A stretch of 64,000 nt of DNA from an uncultured Jannaschia sp. (lineage in GTDB: Bacteria > Pseudomonadota > Alphaproteobacteria > Rhodobacterales > Rhodobacteraceae). Position 1 is the stretch's first letter; the number at the start of each line of letters is the position of its first letter. The position numbers and the translations under genes are program-made. The stretch covers positions 1,913,001 through 1,977,000 of the forward strand of contig NZ_CANNEZ010000001.1 in assembly GCF_947503795.1 (NCBI RefSeq). The letters are read 5' to 3'. Shown piece after piece: positions 7,805 through 15,523 of the stretch. Below the pieces are notes generated by a model. The model was given only the letters and a program-made list of their open reading frames with translations, made no database searches and was not told the origin of the DNA.

Positions 7805-9574
7805 ATGACCAAGCAGACGAATGCGAAGCAATTCACCGGAGCCCAGCAGCTCGTGAAGGTGCTTCGCGATCAGGGCGTGGACACCGTCTTCGGCTATCCC
7901 GGAGGCGCCGTCCTGCCGATCTATGACGAGATCTTCCAGCAGAACGACATCCGCCACTTCCTCGTCCGCCACGAACAGGCCGCCGTCCACGCGGCCGAGG
8001 GCTATGCCCGCTCGACCGGCAAGGTCGGCGTGGCACTCGTGACCTCGGGCCCCGGTGCGACCAACGCGGTCACGGGCCTGACCGACGCGCTGATGGATTC
8101 GATCCCGATCGTGGTTCTGACAGGTCAGGTCCCGACCTTCATGATCGGCTCGGACGCCTTCCAGGAGGCTGATACCGTCGGCATCACGCGGCCCTGCACC
8201 AAGCACAACTGGCTGGTGAAGGAGACCGAGAAGCTGGCCCCGGTCCTGCACGAGGCGTTCCACGTCGCGACCTCGGGCCGGCCCGGCCCGGTGCTGGTCG
8301 ACATCCCGAAGGACATCCAGTTCGCATCCTCGGCCTATACCGGCCCGAAGGAGGTGAAGACCTCGCATTACCAGCCGCGCCTCAAAGGCGACGCAGATGC
8401 GATCGAGCAGATGGTCGAGCTGATCGAGACGGCCGAGCGGCCCGTCTTCTATACCGGCGGCGGCGTCATCAATTCGGGGCCTGCCGCGAGCCAGCTTCTG
8501 TGCGAGCTGGTCGAGGCGACGGGGTTCCCGATCACCTCCACGCTGATGGGGCTGGGCGCCTACCCCGCCTCGGGCGACAAGTGGCTCGGGATGCTCGGGA
8601 TGCACGGCCTCTACGAGGCGAACATGGCGATGCATGGCTGCGACCTGATGCTGAACATCGGGGCGCGGTTCGACGACCGGATCACGGGGCGGCTCGACGC
8701 GTTCAGCCCCAAATCCCAGAAGGTCCATGTTGATATCGACCCCAGCAGCATCAACAAGGTCATCAAGGCCGACGTCCCCGTCCTCGGCGATGTCGGTCAC
8801 GTGCTGGAGGACGTGCTGCGCGTCTGGAAGGCGCGGGGCCGCAAGGTGAACCGCGAGGGTCTCCAGAAGTGGTGGTCGCAGATCGAGCAGTGGCGCGCGG
8901 TCGACTGCCTCGCCTTCACGCAGGACGGCCCCATCATCCGGCCCCAGCATGCCGTCGCGCGGCTCGAGGCGCTGACCAAGGATCACGACCGCTACATCTG
9001 CACCGAGGTTGGCCAGCACCAGATGTGGGCCGCGCAATACATGGGCTTCGAGCAGCCGAACCGCTGGATGACTTCGGGCGGGCTGGGCACGATGGGCTAC
9101 GGCCAGCCGGCCGCCATGGGCGTGCAGGTCGCGCATCCCGAAAGCCTCGTCATCAACGTCGCGGGCGAGGCGTCGTGGCTGATGAATATGCAGGAGATGG
9201 GCACGATGGTGCAGTACCGCCTGCCCGTGAAGCAGTTCATCCTCAACAACGAGCGGCTGGGCATGGTGCGCCAGTGGCAGGAGCTGCTGCATGGCGAGCG
9301 CTACAGCCAATCCTGGTCCGAGGCCCTCCCCGATTTCGTGAAGCTGGCCGAGGCCTTCGGGGCCAAGGGCATCCAGTGCAGCGATCCCGCCGATCTGGAT
9401 GACGCGATCATGGAGATGATCAACCATGACGGTCCGGTGATCTTCGATTGCCTGGTGGAAAAGCACGAGAACTGCTTCCCGATGATCCCGTCGGGCAAGG
9501 CCCATAACGAGATGCTGATGGCCAATGCGCAGACGCAGGGCCAGATCACCGCGACCGGTGCCGTTCTCGTCTGA
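7805..9574 (+). CDS. ilvB: Acetolactate synthase large (catalytic) subunit
   Basis: A 589-aa ThDP- and FAD-dependent enzyme that condenses two pyruvates to 2-acetolactate, or pyruvate and 2-ketobutyrate to 2-aceto-2-hydroxybutyrate, for Val, Leu and Ile synthesis. It contains YPGGAVLPIYDE, then HEQAAVHAAEGYARSTGKVG with the ThDP-activating Glu, then TSGPGATNAVTGL, and a C-terminal cofactor region. The cofactor motif reads VAGEASWLMN, with Glu where the usual GD-A/G motif has Asp. The start is set by TGGACGGAGGAAGACG upstream. Expression is predicted to be attenuated by the leader at 7678-7783. The regulatory subunit gene lies 2.5 kb further on, beyond five EF-hand genes. The symbol could equally be ilvI. 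Confidence 0.96.
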   Translation: MTKQTNAKQFTGAQQLVKVLRDQGVDTVFGYPGGAVLPIYDEIFQQNDIRHFLVRHEQAAVHAAEGYARSTGKVGVALVTSGPGATNAVTGLTDALMDSIPIVVLTGQVPTFMIGSDAFQEADTVGITRPCTKHNWLVKETEKLAPVLHEAFHVATSGRPGPVLVDIPKDIQFASSAYTGPKEVKTSHYQPRLKGDADAIEQMVELIETAERPVFYTGGGVINSGPAASQLLCELVEATGFPITSTLMGLGAYPASGDKWLGMLGMHGLYEANMAMHGCDLMLNIGARFDDRITGRLDAFSPKSQKVHVDIDPSSINKVIKADVPVLGDVGHVLEDVLRVWKARGRKVNREGLQKWWSQIEQWRAVDCLAFTQDGPIIRPQHAVARLEALTKDHDRYICTEVGQHQMWAAQYMGFEQPNRWMTSGGLGTMGYGQPAAMGVQVAHPESLVINVAGEASWLMNMQEMGTMVQYRLPVKQFILNNERLGMVRQWQELLHGERYSQSWSEALPDFVKLAEAFGAKGIQCSDPADLDDAIMEMINHDGPVIFDCLVEKHENCFPMIPSGKAHNEMLMANAQTQGQITATGAVLV

Positions 9575-9587
9575 CCCAAACGGCGAA

Positions 9588-9607
9588 GGCCCCGCGTTTG
9601 CGGGGCC
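9588..9607. terminator. Terminator hairpin between convergent ilvB and EF-hand gene
   Basis: GGCCCCGC (9588-9595), GTTT loop, GCGGGGCC (9600-9607): a perfect 8-bp stem 14 bp after the ilvB stop. The T content beyond it is modest. It probably serves both strands. Confidence 0.65.
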
Positions 9608-9631
9608 CGTCAGTTCTTCGTCAGCGTCGGA

Positions 9632-9976
9632 TCACTCTGGAAGCGGATAGACCCCTGCGGCGGCGAGGCCCGTCATCGCGTCCAGCTCGGCCGTGTCGAG
9701 ATAGCCGTTGTCGTCGCGATCCCAGATCGCAAACAGCGCCTGGGTGATCTCGGGCAGGTCGAACGTCCCGTCGCCATCCGCATCAACCCCGAGCGGCATC
9801 ACGGTGCCGCCGATCTCGGCCTGGGTGAAGCGGCCGTCATCGTCACGGTCGACCCCTTCCAGGGCGGGCAGCATGGCCCAGACGAGGGTGGCGTTGTCCC
9901 GGAGCGGTGCGGGCGCGTCCTGCGCGAGGGCGGGGGTCGCCAGCGCGACGGTCAGGACGAGTGCGGTGCGGATCAT
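9632..9976 (-). CDS. Exported EF-hand protein (three loops)
   Basis: A 114-aa protein with a signal peptide of about 19 residues ending PALAQ. Three calcium loops are visible: D43-E54 (DRDDDGRFTQAE), D65-E76 (DADGDGTFDLPE) and D86-E97 (DRDDNGYLDTAE). All have the canonical acidic first and last positions with Gly at position 6. It lies 4 bp downstream of the next EF-hand gene (9981-10277) and is probably co-transcribed with it. It converges on ilvB. Expected location is the periplasm or outside the cell; the partner is unknown. Confidence 0.88.
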   Translation of the reverse strand: MIRTALVLTVALATPALAQDAPAPLRDNATLVWAMLPALEGVDRDDDGRFTQAEIGGTVMPLGVDADGDGTFDLPEITQALFAIWDRDDNGYLDTAELDAMTGLAAAGVYPLPE

Positions 9977-9980
9977 GGGC

Positions 9981-10277
9981 TCAGTCCACCGCGATAATCT
10001 TGGGGCCGGGATTGCTGGCCGCGAGGGTCGGATTTGCCCCGACCACCGCGTCTTCGAGCACTGCGGCGTTGTTGTCGGCGGCGATGATCAGCGCGATCGC
10101 CTCGTACTCGGCGGCGCTGACGAGGCCATCGCCATCCTGGTCGGCATCCGCGAAGGTGACTTCGCCGATGTCGTATTCATCGGCCTCGAGGAAGCCGTCC
10201 CCGTCAAGGTCGGACCAATGGTCGTGGGCGAAGGCGGGCGCCGCGGCGAAGGCGGCGATCAGGGCGAAGCGGAACAT
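9981..10277 (-). CDS. Exported EF-hand protein (two loops)
   Basis: A 98-aa protein starting at 10277, after a GGGAG site; a longer frame from 10322 lacks this signal and was rejected. The signal peptide ends near AAPAFAH. Calcium loops are D23-E34 (DLDGDGFLEADE) and D46-E57 (DQDGDGLVSAAE). The C-terminal 40 residues have no loop and end GPKIIAVD. It is followed after 3 bp by the 114-aa EF-hand gene. Confidence 0.87.
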   Translation of the reverse strand: MFRFALIAAFAAAPAFAHDHWSDLDGDGFLEADEYDIGEVTFADADQDGDGLVSAAEYEAIALIIAADNNAAVLEDAVVGANPTLAASNPGPKIIAVD

Positions 10278-10347
10278 CTCGTGGTCTCCCGTGCAGGTCA
10301 GGTCGGACATGAAACGCCGCAACCCGCCCCGTGGGTTCCCCCGTGCG

Positions 10348-10725
10348 TCAGGGATCCAGCATCCCGCCGGGTGCGAGGTCGCCCTCGATCATGTCCATCT
10401 CGGGACCTGCCAACACGCCCGATCCGTCCCGGTCGTATCGGTTGAACAGAAGGGCGCGGTATTCGTAGGCATCGACGCCACCATCGCCGTTGAGATCCAT
10501 GTTGACGTATTCGCCGACCTCGGACAGCGGCTGCCATTCTTCCTCGTCCAGCCGTCCCGAGCCGTCGCGGTCGAAGATGGCATGGGTCTGCATCGGTGCG
10601 AAGCCCGCGGCGAATTCGTCGGGGTTGAGGCCGCCGCTGCCATCGGTGTCCCAGTCGAGATGCCCCATGGCGACGGCACCCGTCGTGGCGGTGGCTGCAA
10701 TCAAGGTCGACAGGCGAAGGATCAT
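10348..10725 (-). CDS. Exported EF-hand protein (four loops)
   Basis: A 125-aa protein with an N-terminal hydrophobic export signal (about residues 1-20). Four calcium loops follow: D26-E37 (DTDGSGGLNPDE), D52-E63 (DRDGSGRLDEEE), D77-E88 (DLNGDGGVDAYE) and D98-E109 (DRDGSGVLAGPE). Four spaced loops in about 85 residues is a calmodulin-like or calerythrin-like arrangement on an exported protein. It lies 70 bp upstream of the two-loop gene, on the same strand. Confidence 0.88.
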   Translation of the reverse strand: MILRLSTLIAATATTGAVAMGHLDWDTDGSGGLNPDEFAAGFAPMQTHAIFDRDGSGRLDEEEWQPLSEVGEYVNMDLNGDGGVDAYEYRALLFNRYDRDGSGVLAGPEMDMIEGDLAPGGMLDP

Positions 10726-10953
10726 GGGTTGGGCTCGTTCTCCGGTGTGGGCGGCATGGCCCGAATGTCGGTGTGACAGTGCCCGAGGATCGTCGCCGCT
10801 GGCGACGGGTGGCGATCGCGGGCCGTCCTCCCGGCCCTCCCCCGCCGCTTTCGGCCGCTTGGGCCTGCAACGTTTCGCCGGTCTGGGCCTGGCCCGAGTC
10901 TGCTTGCAGATTTCCGCCCGCGCGCAGCCCGGTTCGCGCGATGATCCGCCGCC

Positions 10954-11376
10954 CTATTCAGCCCAGAAGAGCCCGCCCTCGGCGCGGTCGAGGTCGATCC
11001 CGGCGCGTTCCGCATCGTCGAGAAAGCCCGAACGGTCGCGGTCGTAGTCGGTGAACCAGCCGGCCCCGTATTCGGCATCGTCCACGACCCCGTCGAGATT
11101 GGTGTCGTAGTCGCGGAACGTGGCCATCGCGGCCCCGCGCCGGTTCCAGTAGGCGTCGTCGCGGTCGAAGGCGCCGAACTCGGCCTCGTCGATGGCGCCG
11201 TCGGCATTGCTGTCATAGCGGCTGAAGCTGTCGGTGGCGGACCAGCCGGCAAGGAATTCGGCGTCGCTCAGGAACGTATCGCCATCGCCGTCCCAGTCTC
11301 CGGCGATGGATTGGGCGGCGGCTGGCGCGGCCAAGGCGACGATCAGCACGGCGGCGGTCAGGATGGGGCGGGTCAT
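10954..11376 (-). CDS. Exported EF-hand protein (four loops)
   Basis: A 140-aa protein with a signal peptide ending PAAAQ (about residue 22). Loops are D29-E40 (Thr instead of Gly at position 6), D55-E66 (DSNADGAIDEAE), D91-E102 (DTNLDGVVDDAE) and D112-E123 (DRDRSGFLDDAE). It resembles the 141-aa member at 11505 in length and loop spacing, which suggests tandem duplication. The 228 bp downstream (10726-10953) hold no gene that I can support. Confidence 0.88.
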   Translation of the reverse strand: MTRPILTAAVLIVALAAPAAAQSIAGDWDGDGDTFLSDAEFLAGWSATDSFSRYDSNADGAIDEAEFGAFDRDDAYWNRRGAAMATFRDYDTNLDGVVDDAEYGAGWFTDYDRDRSGFLDDAERAGIDLDRAEGGLFWAE

Positions 11377-11454
11377 GGCAGGTCTCCGGTTCGATGGGTC
11401 GGGTCTGCCCGTTCAACCCGCACCCCCGGGGGCCGTGTTCCCAGCGGGGCATCG

Positions 11455-11482
11455 AAAAAGGGCGACCCCGAGGCGCCGCCCT
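11455..11482 (-). terminator. Rho-independent terminator after the 141-aa EF-hand gene
   Basis: On the minus strand AGGGCG (11482-11477) pairs with CGCCCT (11464-11459), with a partly paired inner loop, and runs into TTTTT (11459-11455). It lies about 22 bp after the stop at 11505, so this EF-hand gene is its own transcription unit. Confidence 0.6.
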
Positions 11483-11504
11483 GTCGTCATTCCGTTGACG
11501 GGGA

Positions 11505-11930
11505 TCAGCCCGAGAACGGGCCGTCGATGCCGAAATCGGCTTCGATCTGATCCAGCTCCGCACCTTCCAGCGCGCCGGATTCGTCGATGTCGTAGATCAC
11601 GAGGAAGCTCTGGGTGAACTCGTCCTCGGCCACGAGGCCGTCGGCGGTCAGATCCCAGTCCTGGAACGTGCGCTCGGCATAGCCCAGCTTGCCCCAGTGC
11701 ACTTCGGCATCGCCGAAGGCGGCGGTGTACTCGGCATCGCTCAGGTAGCCGTCGCCATCGGTGTCGTAGGTGGCGAAGGTGTTCACTTCGGCCATGGCGA
11801 GGTTCAGCTCGTCATTCGTCAGAATGCCGTTCTGATCCGCGTCGTAGCCGCGCAGCACCATCTGGGCCGAGGCCGGAACGGCGAGCGTCAGGGCGAGGAC
11901 CGAAGCCGCGAGCGTGGTGAGAGTCTTCAT
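11505..11930 (-). CDS. Exported EF-hand protein (four loops)
   Basis: A 141-aa protein; the start at 11930 follows AAGGAG with 8-nt spacing. The signal peptide ends VPASAQ. Loops are D30-E41 (DADQNGILTNDE), D56-E67 (DTDGDGYLSDAE), D93-E104 (DLTADGLVAEDE) and D114-E125 (DIDESGALEGAE). It diverges from ilvN at 12095 and is the most upstream gene of the five-gene leftward EF-hand group. It is predicted to bind several calcium ions outside the cytoplasm. Confidence 0.88.
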   Translation of the reverse strand: MKTLTTLAASVLALTLAVPASAQMVLRGYDADQNGILTNDELNLAMAEVNTFATYDTDGDGYLSDAEYTAAFGDAEVHWGKLGYAERTFQDWDLTADGLVAEDEFTQSFLVIYDIDESGALEGAELDQIEADFGIDGPFSG

Positions 11931-12094
11931 GGAGGTATCTCCTTGTATTGCTTTACACATCCGGACGGGATCACCACCCGGTCGGGGCAATAATGCGCAT
12001 CCCCCCGGATCCGGTTCCGCGGAAAATACGGTCCCTTCACACCACCGGCGAAAACCTGCACAAGCAGTCGGGACCGCCGCCAAGGAGACCGCGC

Positions 12095-12655
12095 ATGTCA
12101 CCGCTCAAGCTCAAGAAGGGCTCGACCAGCCATTCCGCCTACAACCTGCGTCCGAACTTCTCGGACGTGCAGGAACGGCACACGCTGGCCGTGCTCGTGG
12201 ACAACGAAGCGGGCGTCCTGGCGCGGGTGATCGGCCTTTTTTCTGGGCGCGGCTACAATATCGAGAGCCTCACCGTCGCCGAGGTCGATCACGAGGGTCA
12301 TACTTCGCGCATCACGGTCGTCACGACCGGCACGCCGCAGGTCATCGAACAGATCAAGGCGCAGCTCGGGCGCATCGTGCCCGTCCACGAGGTCCATGAC
12401 CTCACCGTCGAGGGCAAGCCCGTCGAGCGCGAGCTGGCGCTCTTCAAGGTGCAGGGCTCGGGCGACCATCGGATCGAGGCGCTCAGGCTGGCCGAGATCT
12501 TCCGCGCCAACGTGGTCGACAGCACGCTCGACAGCTTCGTCTTCGAGATCACGGGCGATGTGGGCAAGATCGACGCCTTCGCCGAGCTGATGCGCCCCAT
12601 CGGCCTTCTGGAGATGGCGCGGACAGGCGTCGCGGCCCTGTCGCGCGGCAGCTGA
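12095..12655 (+). CDS. ilvN: Acetolactate synthase small (regulatory) subunit
   Basis: A 186-aa subunit that activates the large subunit and gives feedback inhibition by valine. The N-terminal ACT domain is clear: HTLAVLVDNEAGVLARVIGL followed by FSGRGYNIESLTV (about residues 29-65). The C-terminal ALS-SS domain contains ERELALFKVQ and DSFVFEITGD. AAGGAG (12082-12087) sets the start. It is usually adjacent to ilvB; here 2.5 kb of leftward EF-hand genes separate them, so it must have its own promoter in 11931-12094. ilvH is an equivalent name. Confidence 0.95.
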   Translation: MSPLKLKKGSTSHSAYNLRPNFSDVQERHTLAVLVDNEAGVLARVIGLFSGRGYNIESLTVAEVDHEGHTSRITVVTTGTPQVIEQIKAQLGRIVPVHEVHDLTVEGKPVERELALFKVQGSGDHRIEALRLAEIFRANVVDSTLDSFVFEITGDVGKIDAFAELMRPIGLLEMARTGVAALSRGS

Positions 12656-12750
12656 GGTTCGATTGCGGCGGCCATCCGGTCGCTGCGGGAACAGACGCGG
12701 CCCCGGACCGGCCTCCACCCTGACGGCATCAGCCGCAGGGAGGACGCATC

Positions 12751-13881
12751 ATGAAGGATCTCGACGCGCTTGCCGCCGTCCGCCAGCCCATCGGGCGGGC
12801 CCACGGCCTGCCCAACGCGCATTACACCGACCCCGCGACCGTCGCGGCGGAAACGGCGGCCATCCTGCACGGGCAGTGGGCGGGCCTTGCCGTCGCGTCC
12901 CAAGTGCCCGAGCCGGGCGACGCCATCCCGTTGGATTTCGCGGGCGCGCCGCTCCTTCTGCTACGCGACCGCGAGGGCGCCGTGCGCGTGTTCCAGAACG
13001 TCTGTCGCCACCGCGGCATGATCCTCGTGGCCGAGCCGAAGCGGATCGAGGGCGCGATCCGCTGCCCCTACCATTCGTGGTGCTATTCGACGACCGGCAA
13101 GCTGGTGGCGACGCCCCATATCGGTGGGCCGGGGCGCAATTCCGACGCCCGGCTCGACCGCGACACGCTGGGTCTCGTGGAGGTGCCGAGCCATGTCTGG
13201 CGCGATGTTGTTTTCGTCAATCTCGACGGCAACGCCCCGCCTTTCGAGACAGCCAATGCCGCCGCCATCGCCCGCTGGGCCGAGTTCGACCAGCCGCTGC
13301 ATCATGACGGACGGTCCTTCACCCTCGACGTCGCGTGCAACTGGAAGCTCGCGGTCGAGAACTACTGCGAAAGCTACCACCTGCCGTGGATCCATCCCGG
13401 CCTGAACGCCTATTCGCGTCTCGAGGATCATTACCACATCGAAGATGACGGCCCCGAGGCGAGCCATTCGGGCCAGGGCACGCTGGTGTATCGCCAGCTG
13501 AGAGATGGCGCGACGCATTTCCCGGATTTCGCGGGCCTGTCGCCCAAATGGGACGAGGCGGCGGAATACCTGTCGGTCTTCCCGAATGTCCTGATGGGGA
13601 CACATCGCGACCATGCCTACGCGATCATCCTGCAGCCCGTGGCCCATGACCGCACCGCCGAGCATGTCCATATCTACTACGGCACGCCCGAATTCGACGC
13701 GGACCTCGCCGATCGCAACACCGCACTCTGGCGCGGCGTGTTCGAGGAGGACGTCTTCGTCGTCGAGGGGATGCAGCGGGGGCGCGGTGCGCCGGGCTTC
13801 GACGGCGGGCGGTTCAGCCCCGCGATGGACGGGCCGACGCACCGGTTCCACGCCTGGGTGGCGCGACATCTCGGTGCGTGA
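12751..13881 (+). CDS. Rieske-type aromatic ring-hydroxylating oxygenase, large subunit
   Basis: A 376-aa cytoplasmic oxygenase of the RHO alpha-subunit family. The N-terminal Rieske [2Fe-2S] site is C85-x-H87-x17-C105-x2-H108. The C-terminal catalytic domain has ENYCESYHLPWIHPGLN, which supplies the histidines of the mononuclear iron. Its general form is like the choline monooxygenase, stachydrine or carnitine oxygenase group, so a quaternary-amine substrate is possible but unproven. No reductase gene is nearby. Its stop overlaps the start of a 70-aa gene by 8 bp. Confidence 0.9.
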   Translation: MKDLDALAAVRQPIGRAHGLPNAHYTDPATVAAETAAILHGQWAGLAVASQVPEPGDAIPLDFAGAPLLLLRDREGAVRVFQNVCRHRGMILVAEPKRIEGAIRCPYHSWCYSTTGKLVATPHIGGPGRNSDARLDRDTLGLVEVPSHVWRDVVFVNLDGNAPPFETANAAAIARWAEFDQPLHHDGRSFTLDVACNWKLAVENYCESYHLPWIHPGLNAYSRLEDHYHIEDDGPEASHSGQGTLVYRQLRDGATHFPDFAGLSPKWDEAAEYLSVFPNVLMGTHRDHAYAIILQPVAHDRTAEHVHIYYGTPEFDADLADRNTALWRGVFEEDVFVVEGMQRGRGAPGFDGGRFSPAMDGPTHRFHAWVARHLGA

Positions 13882-14086
13882 TGCGGCCCTCCACGACGCG
13901 ATCCTCGCGGCCCATGCGGCGGGGGACGGCGCGGCGCTGGTCGATCTCTACGGAGCGGCAGCAGCGCGCGTGCCACCCGACGCGGCACCGTTCTTTCTGA
14001 CGCAGGCCTGGGTCCATGCACTCGAAGCCGCGCACCCGGCGGAAGGCGCCTTGGCCGACCGGCTACGGGCGATGGACCGCCTTTGA
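13874..14086 (+). CDS. Small conserved protein coupled to the Rieske oxygenase
   Basis: A 70-aa protein beginning at the GTG at 13874, inside the last codons of the oxygenase gene. It is acidic and Ala-rich and predicted all-helical, with segments DAILAAHAAGDGAALVDLYG and AAPFFLTQAWVHALEAAHP. It has no signal peptide or metal motif. From memory, similar short proteins occur in other Rhodobacterales; no function is known. The overlap implies translation coupled to the oxygenase. Confidence 0.65.
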   Translation: MRDAALHDAILAAHAAGDGAALVDLYGAAAARVPPDAAPFFLTQAWVHALEAAHPAEGALADRLRAMDRL

Positions 14087-14107
14087 AAGCCGATCTAACA
14101 TAAGGGG

Positions 14108-14620
14108 TTAGAGGTCGCCCGCCGCCCCTTTGCCGAACTTCTCCATGAGCCCCGCGCGCACCTTCGGCGTCACGAAGGCCGACACATCGCCACCCAACCG
14201 CGCGATCTCCTTGACCAGCTTCGATGCGATGGCCTGATGCTCGGCCTCAGCCATCAGGAACACTGTCTCGATCTGGTCGTCGAGGATGCGGTTCATCCCG
14301 ACCATCTGGTACTCGTATTCGAAATCCGCGACCGCGCGCAGGCCGCGCACGATCATCTGGGCCCCGACCTCGCGGGCGCAGTCGATCAGCAGGTTCTCGA
14401 ACGGGTGGGCCACGATCTCGCAGCCGGTCTGGCGCGACCAGTGCTCGGCCTCCTCCTCGACCATGGCGACCCGTTCCTCCAGCGAGAAGAGCGGCCCCTT
14501 GTCGCGGTTGATCGCGATCCCGATGACCAGCTTGTCGACCAACGTGCAGGCCCGCCGGATGATATCGCTATGGCCCTTGGTGATCGGGTCGAAGGTGCCG
14601 GGATAGAGAGCCGTGCGCAT
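14108..14620 (-). CDS. coaD: Phosphopantetheine adenylyltransferase
   Basis: A 170-aa cytoplasmic nucleotidyltransferase that transfers AMP from ATP to 4'-phosphopantetheine, the penultimate step of coenzyme A synthesis. Visible are the TFDPITKGH motif (residues 9-17, with H17 in the nucleotide site), the VRGLRAVADFEYE segment, and the SKLVKEIARLGGDVSAFV segment near the C-terminus. The ATG at 14620 gives the standard N-terminus MRTALYPGTFDP. It lies 53 bp downstream of a 103-aa gene on the same strand. Confidence 0.96.
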   Translation of the reverse strand: MRTALYPGTFDPITKGHSDIIRRACTLVDKLVIGIAINRDKGPLFSLEERVAMVEEEAEHWSRQTGCEIVAHPFENLLIDCAREVGAQMIVRGLRAVADFEYEYQMVGMNRILDDQIETVFLMAEAEHQAIASKLVKEIARLGGDVSAFVTPKVRAGLMEKFGKGAAGDL

Positions 14621-14673
14621 GGGGGTGCCCCGCAAGATTGTTGCGCCATGGGTGGCATGGCCGCCCCTGCGGA

Positions 14674-14985
14674 TCAAGCGCGGGCGCGCGCGCGTCCGCT
14701 CTTGCCGCGCCAGGCGAGGCTCTGGCGGTTGAGGGCATGGAGGTCGGCCCGACCGGCGAGCACGTCCTCGCCCAGCGCCACCGCGCGGGTCAGGACCGCG
14801 TCGGACGCATGGGCATAGGCCGGACGCTTGGGGATGGCGTCGTACCAGACGCCGCCCGTCGCGTGGTCCAGCAGGATGCGCTGGAAGCAGTGGTCCAGAT
14901 GGACGGGCCAGCCGGGCCCCGCCGCGCGCGGCAGGTCCCTGCGCGTCAAATCCTTCCAGCGGCGTTCGAGCGCATCACGGTCCAT
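14674..14985 (-). CDS. Conserved hypothetical protein, 103 aa
   Basis: It begins MDRDALERRWKDLTRRDLP and contains VHLDHCFQRILLDHATGGVW, then LNRQSLAWRGK near a basic C-terminal tail. It is probably cytoplasmic, with no helices of membrane type. I recall close relatives in other Rhodobacterales, sometimes loosely annotated as acetyltransferase-related, but no acetyl-CoA site is visible. It may be co-transcribed with coaD. Confidence 0.7.
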   Translation of the reverse strand: MDRDALERRWKDLTRRDLPRAAGPGWPVHLDHCFQRILLDHATGGVWYDAIPKRPAYAHASDAVLTRAVALGEDVLAGRADLHALNRQSLAWRGKSGRARARA

Positions 14986-15030
14986 GACGCCCGAGCTAGG
15001 GCACGGGCCCCGTCCGGCGAGGGCGTCGCG

Positions 15031-15468
15031 TCAGCCGTGGCCCGCGATCATCGCCTGAAGCGCGTCCTTTTCCATCGAGACCTCGCTCAGCCGGGCTTTC
15101 ACCACGTCGCCCAGCGAGATCATCCCGACCAGCAGGCCGTCCTCCTCGACGGGCATGTGGCGGAAGCGGCCTTCGGTCATCCGCGCGAGGATCGCCTGCG
15201 CGTCGTCGCCCGGCGAGCAGACCTGCACATCGGTGGTCATCAGGTCCCCGACGGTCCGGTCCAGCACGGTCTGCCCTGCGCGGCCCAGCTCGCGCACGAC
15301 GTCGCGCTCGGACAGGATGCCCGCCGTGCGCCGCCCGTCGGTCGAGACCACGAGCGCGCCGATCTTGCGCGCGCCGAGTTCGGCCACGGCATCGGCCACG
15401 GATGCGTTGGGGTCGATCGTCAGCACACCGGTCGTCGCCTTGGACTTGAGGATCTGGGTCACGAACAT
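15031..15468 (-). CDS. Two-CBS-domain protein
   Basis: A 145-aa cytoplasmic protein made only of a CBS pair. CBS1 covers about residues 18-65 (IGALVVSTDGRRTAGILSERD) and CBS2 about 78-130 (RFRHMPVEEDGLLVGMISLGD). Such stand-alone pairs usually bind adenine nucleotides and sense energy state or regulate a partner. The ATG at 15468 follows GGAGGGCCTCCC on the minus strand. No adjacent enzyme identifies the partner. Confidence 0.88.
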   Translation of the reverse strand: MFVTQILKSKATTGVLTIDPNASVADAVAELGARKIGALVVSTDGRRTAGILSERDVVRELGRAGQTVLDRTVGDLMTTDVQVCSPGDDAQAILARMTEGRFRHMPVEEDGLLVGMISLGDVVKARLSEVSMEKDALQAMIAGHG

Positions 15469-15523
15469 GGGAGGCCCTCCTGCGGCTCTGGATGTCCAGC
15501 GAACGCCCGACCCCGCCCACCTG

